From: DASSKA01 sp035765755
Lineage (GTDB): Bacteria > Actinomycetota > Actinomycetes > Propionibacteriales > Nocardioidaceae
Direction of reading: 5' to 3'
Assembly (NCBI GenBank): GCA_035765755.1
Contig: DASTWW010000101.1
Location: 1 to 61,482 of the forward strand
DNA length: 61,482 nt
Below the pieces are notes generated by a model. It made no database searches. It was not told where the DNA came from and saw only the letters and a program-made list of their open reading frames with translations. Below are positions 60,597-61,482 of the stretch, one piece after another. Numbering within the stretch: position 1 is the stretch's first letter; every line of letters starts with the position of its first letter. The position numbers and the translations under genes are program-made.

Positions 60597-61207
60597 GGCT
60601 GGTGCTGGCGTCGGCGTCCCCGGCGCGGCTGAAGACGCTGCGGGCCGCCGGGCTTGACCCGGAGGTCCGGGTCTCCGGGGTCGACGAGTCGCAGGTCACC
60701 GAGCCCGAGCCCGCGCTGCTGGCCACCGAGCTGGCAACCCGCAAGGCGCGCACGGTGGCGGCCGGCGTCGAGGACGCCTGGGTGGTCGGCTGCGACTCAG
60801 TGCTCGAGATCGACGGGCAGGTGCACGGCAAGCCCGGCGATCCCGAGGCGGCCCGGCGGCGCTGGCACACCATGCGCGGCCGGGCCGGGGTGCTGCACAC
60901 AGGGCACTGCGTGATCGACACCGGCTCCGGCCGGGAGGTGGTCCGGGCCGCGCGGACCGTGGTCCGCTTCGCCGCGGTCACGGACGCGGAGATCGACGCC
61001 TACGTCGCCACCGGCGAGCCGCTGGACGTCGCCGGCGCGTTCACCATCGACGGGCTCGGCGGCGCGTTCGTCGAGGGCGTCGAAGGCGACCCACACACCG
61101 TGGTGGGCATCAGCCTGCCGCTGCTGCGCCGCATGTTCGCCGAGCTCGGCGTCGGCTGGACCGACCTGTGGAAGCCCGCCGTGGCCGGCGCGATCGAGGC
61201 AGACTGA
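60593..61207 (+). CDS. maf: Maf-family nucleotide pyrophosphatase
   Basis: A 204-residue Maf/YhdE-type enzyme that hydrolyses modified or normal dTTP/UTP, thought to clean up the pool. LVLASASPARLKTLRAAGL, the metal site GCDSVLEIDG, and DVAGAFTIDGLGGAFVEGVE are conserved. Overlaps DUF885 by four bases and precedes rmlA by four. Confidence 0.95.
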   Translation: MRLVLASASPARLKTLRAAGLDPEVRVSGVDESQVTEPEPALLATELATRKARTVAAGVEDAWVVGCDSVLEIDGQVHGKPGDPEAARRRWHTMRGRAGVLHTGHCVIDTGSGREVVRAARTVVRFAAVTDAEIDAYVATGEPLDVAGAFTIDGLGGAFVEGVEGDPHTVVGISLPLLRRMFAELGVGWTDLWKPAVAGAIEAD

Positions 61208-61211
61208 CGCC

Positions 61212-61482
61212 GTGCGCGGAATCATCCTGGCCGGCGGAACCGGCACCCGGCTGCACCCGATCACGATCGGGGTCTCCAAGCAGCTCGTGCCGGTCTACGA
61301 CAAGCCGATGATCTACTACCCCCTGTCCACGCTGATGCTGGCCGGGATCCGCGACATCCTGGTGGTCACCACGCCGCACGAGGCCGCGGGGTTCACCCGG
61401 CTGCTCGGCGACGGCTCCCAGTTCGGGATCAGCATCGACTACGCCCAGCAGCCGGCGCCGGAGGGCATCGCGCAGGCGATCA
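61212..61482 (+). CDS. rmlA: Glucose-1-phosphate thymidylyltransferase, N-terminal part (cut by window edge)
   Basis: The first 90 residues of RmlA, which makes dTDP-glucose for rhamnose. MRGIILAGGTGTRLHPITIG holds the nucleotide loop and SKQLVPVYDKPMIYYPLSTL the next conserved block. GTG start four bases after the maf stop, so in the same operon. Confidence 0.95.
   Translation, partial: MRGIILAGGTGTRLHPITIGVSKQLVPVYDKPMIYYPLSTLMLAGIRDILVVTTPHEAAGFTRLLGDGSQFGISIDYAQQPAPEGIAQAI

Overview
The window is very GC-rich, dense DNA with many GTG starts, four-base start/stop overlaps and almost no spacer. It is an actinobacterial chromosome. No phage, plasmid, CRISPR array, rRNA or tRNA gene was seen. 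The gene order follows the Mycobacterium tuberculosis Rv3231c-Rv3282 block closely: a TAG-synthase-like gene, an Rv3235-like gene, secA, hpf, comF, lpqB-mtrB-mtrA, ahcY, SIS-manB-DUF3499, whiB2, fbiA-fbiB, LCP and TIGR03089 proteins, fadE25, purE-purK, birA, accD-accE, maf. No mycolate-specific gene is seen. Inference only: a non-mycolate actinomycete, probably Nocardioidaceae/Propionibacteriales.

Layout. 1-6.1 kb holds amino-acid catabolism and lipid genes: the N-terminal part of an NAD-glutamate dehydrogenase, tryptophan 2,3-dioxygenase, a DUF2505 protein, proline catabolic P5C dehydrogenase and a WS/DGAT-like acyltransferase. 6.1-10.7 kb holds an orphan CpaE-like ATPase and SAF protein, a small helix-turn-helix protein, a decayed HNH-endonuclease tail, an unknown two-repeat protein, a LysM protein and an Rv3235-family protein. 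10.7-24 kb (minus strand) is the housekeeping and envelope block: secA, ycaQ, an orphan LuxR regulator, hpf, comF, lpqB-mtrB-mtrA, ahcY and a CDF transporter. 24-35.3 kb holds mannose metabolism (SIS, Trm112-like, manB), DUF3499, an Rv3259-like gene, a giant membrane glycosyltransferase with DUF5719, whiB2, the F420 genes fbiA-fbiB and TIGR03089.

35.3-47.7 kb is a surface-glycan block: a secreted amidase with nine FG-GAP-like repeats, then a galactofuranan unit (Wzt, Wzm, GlfT2, Glf and a two-domain glycosyltransferase), then two divergent LCP transferases that probably attach the finished polymer to peptidoglycan. 47.7-61.5 kb holds a probable secreted phospholipase C, fadE25, a CoA-binding protein, purE-purK, an orphan OmpR-type DNA-binding domain, a class III cyclase, birA with accD-accE (biotin carboxylase system), a GT87 mannosyltransferase, a DUF885 peptidase, maf and the start of rmlA.

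The clearest regulatory signal is a TANNNT hexamer 6-8 bases before the start codon of at least fourteen genes, almost always without a Shine-Dalgarno sequence. This is the known pattern for leaderless mRNAs in actinobacteria. The most unusual protein features are: loss of the second catalytic His in the WS/DGAT protein, Lys to Arg in the P-loop of the CpaE-like ATPase, an FbiB too short for its nitroreductase domain, a GlfT1-like/GT2 fusion, a Wzt with an acidic tail, and a whiB leader with two mutually exclusive hairpins. Most of the window is conserved core genome; no clearly new multi-gene system was found.
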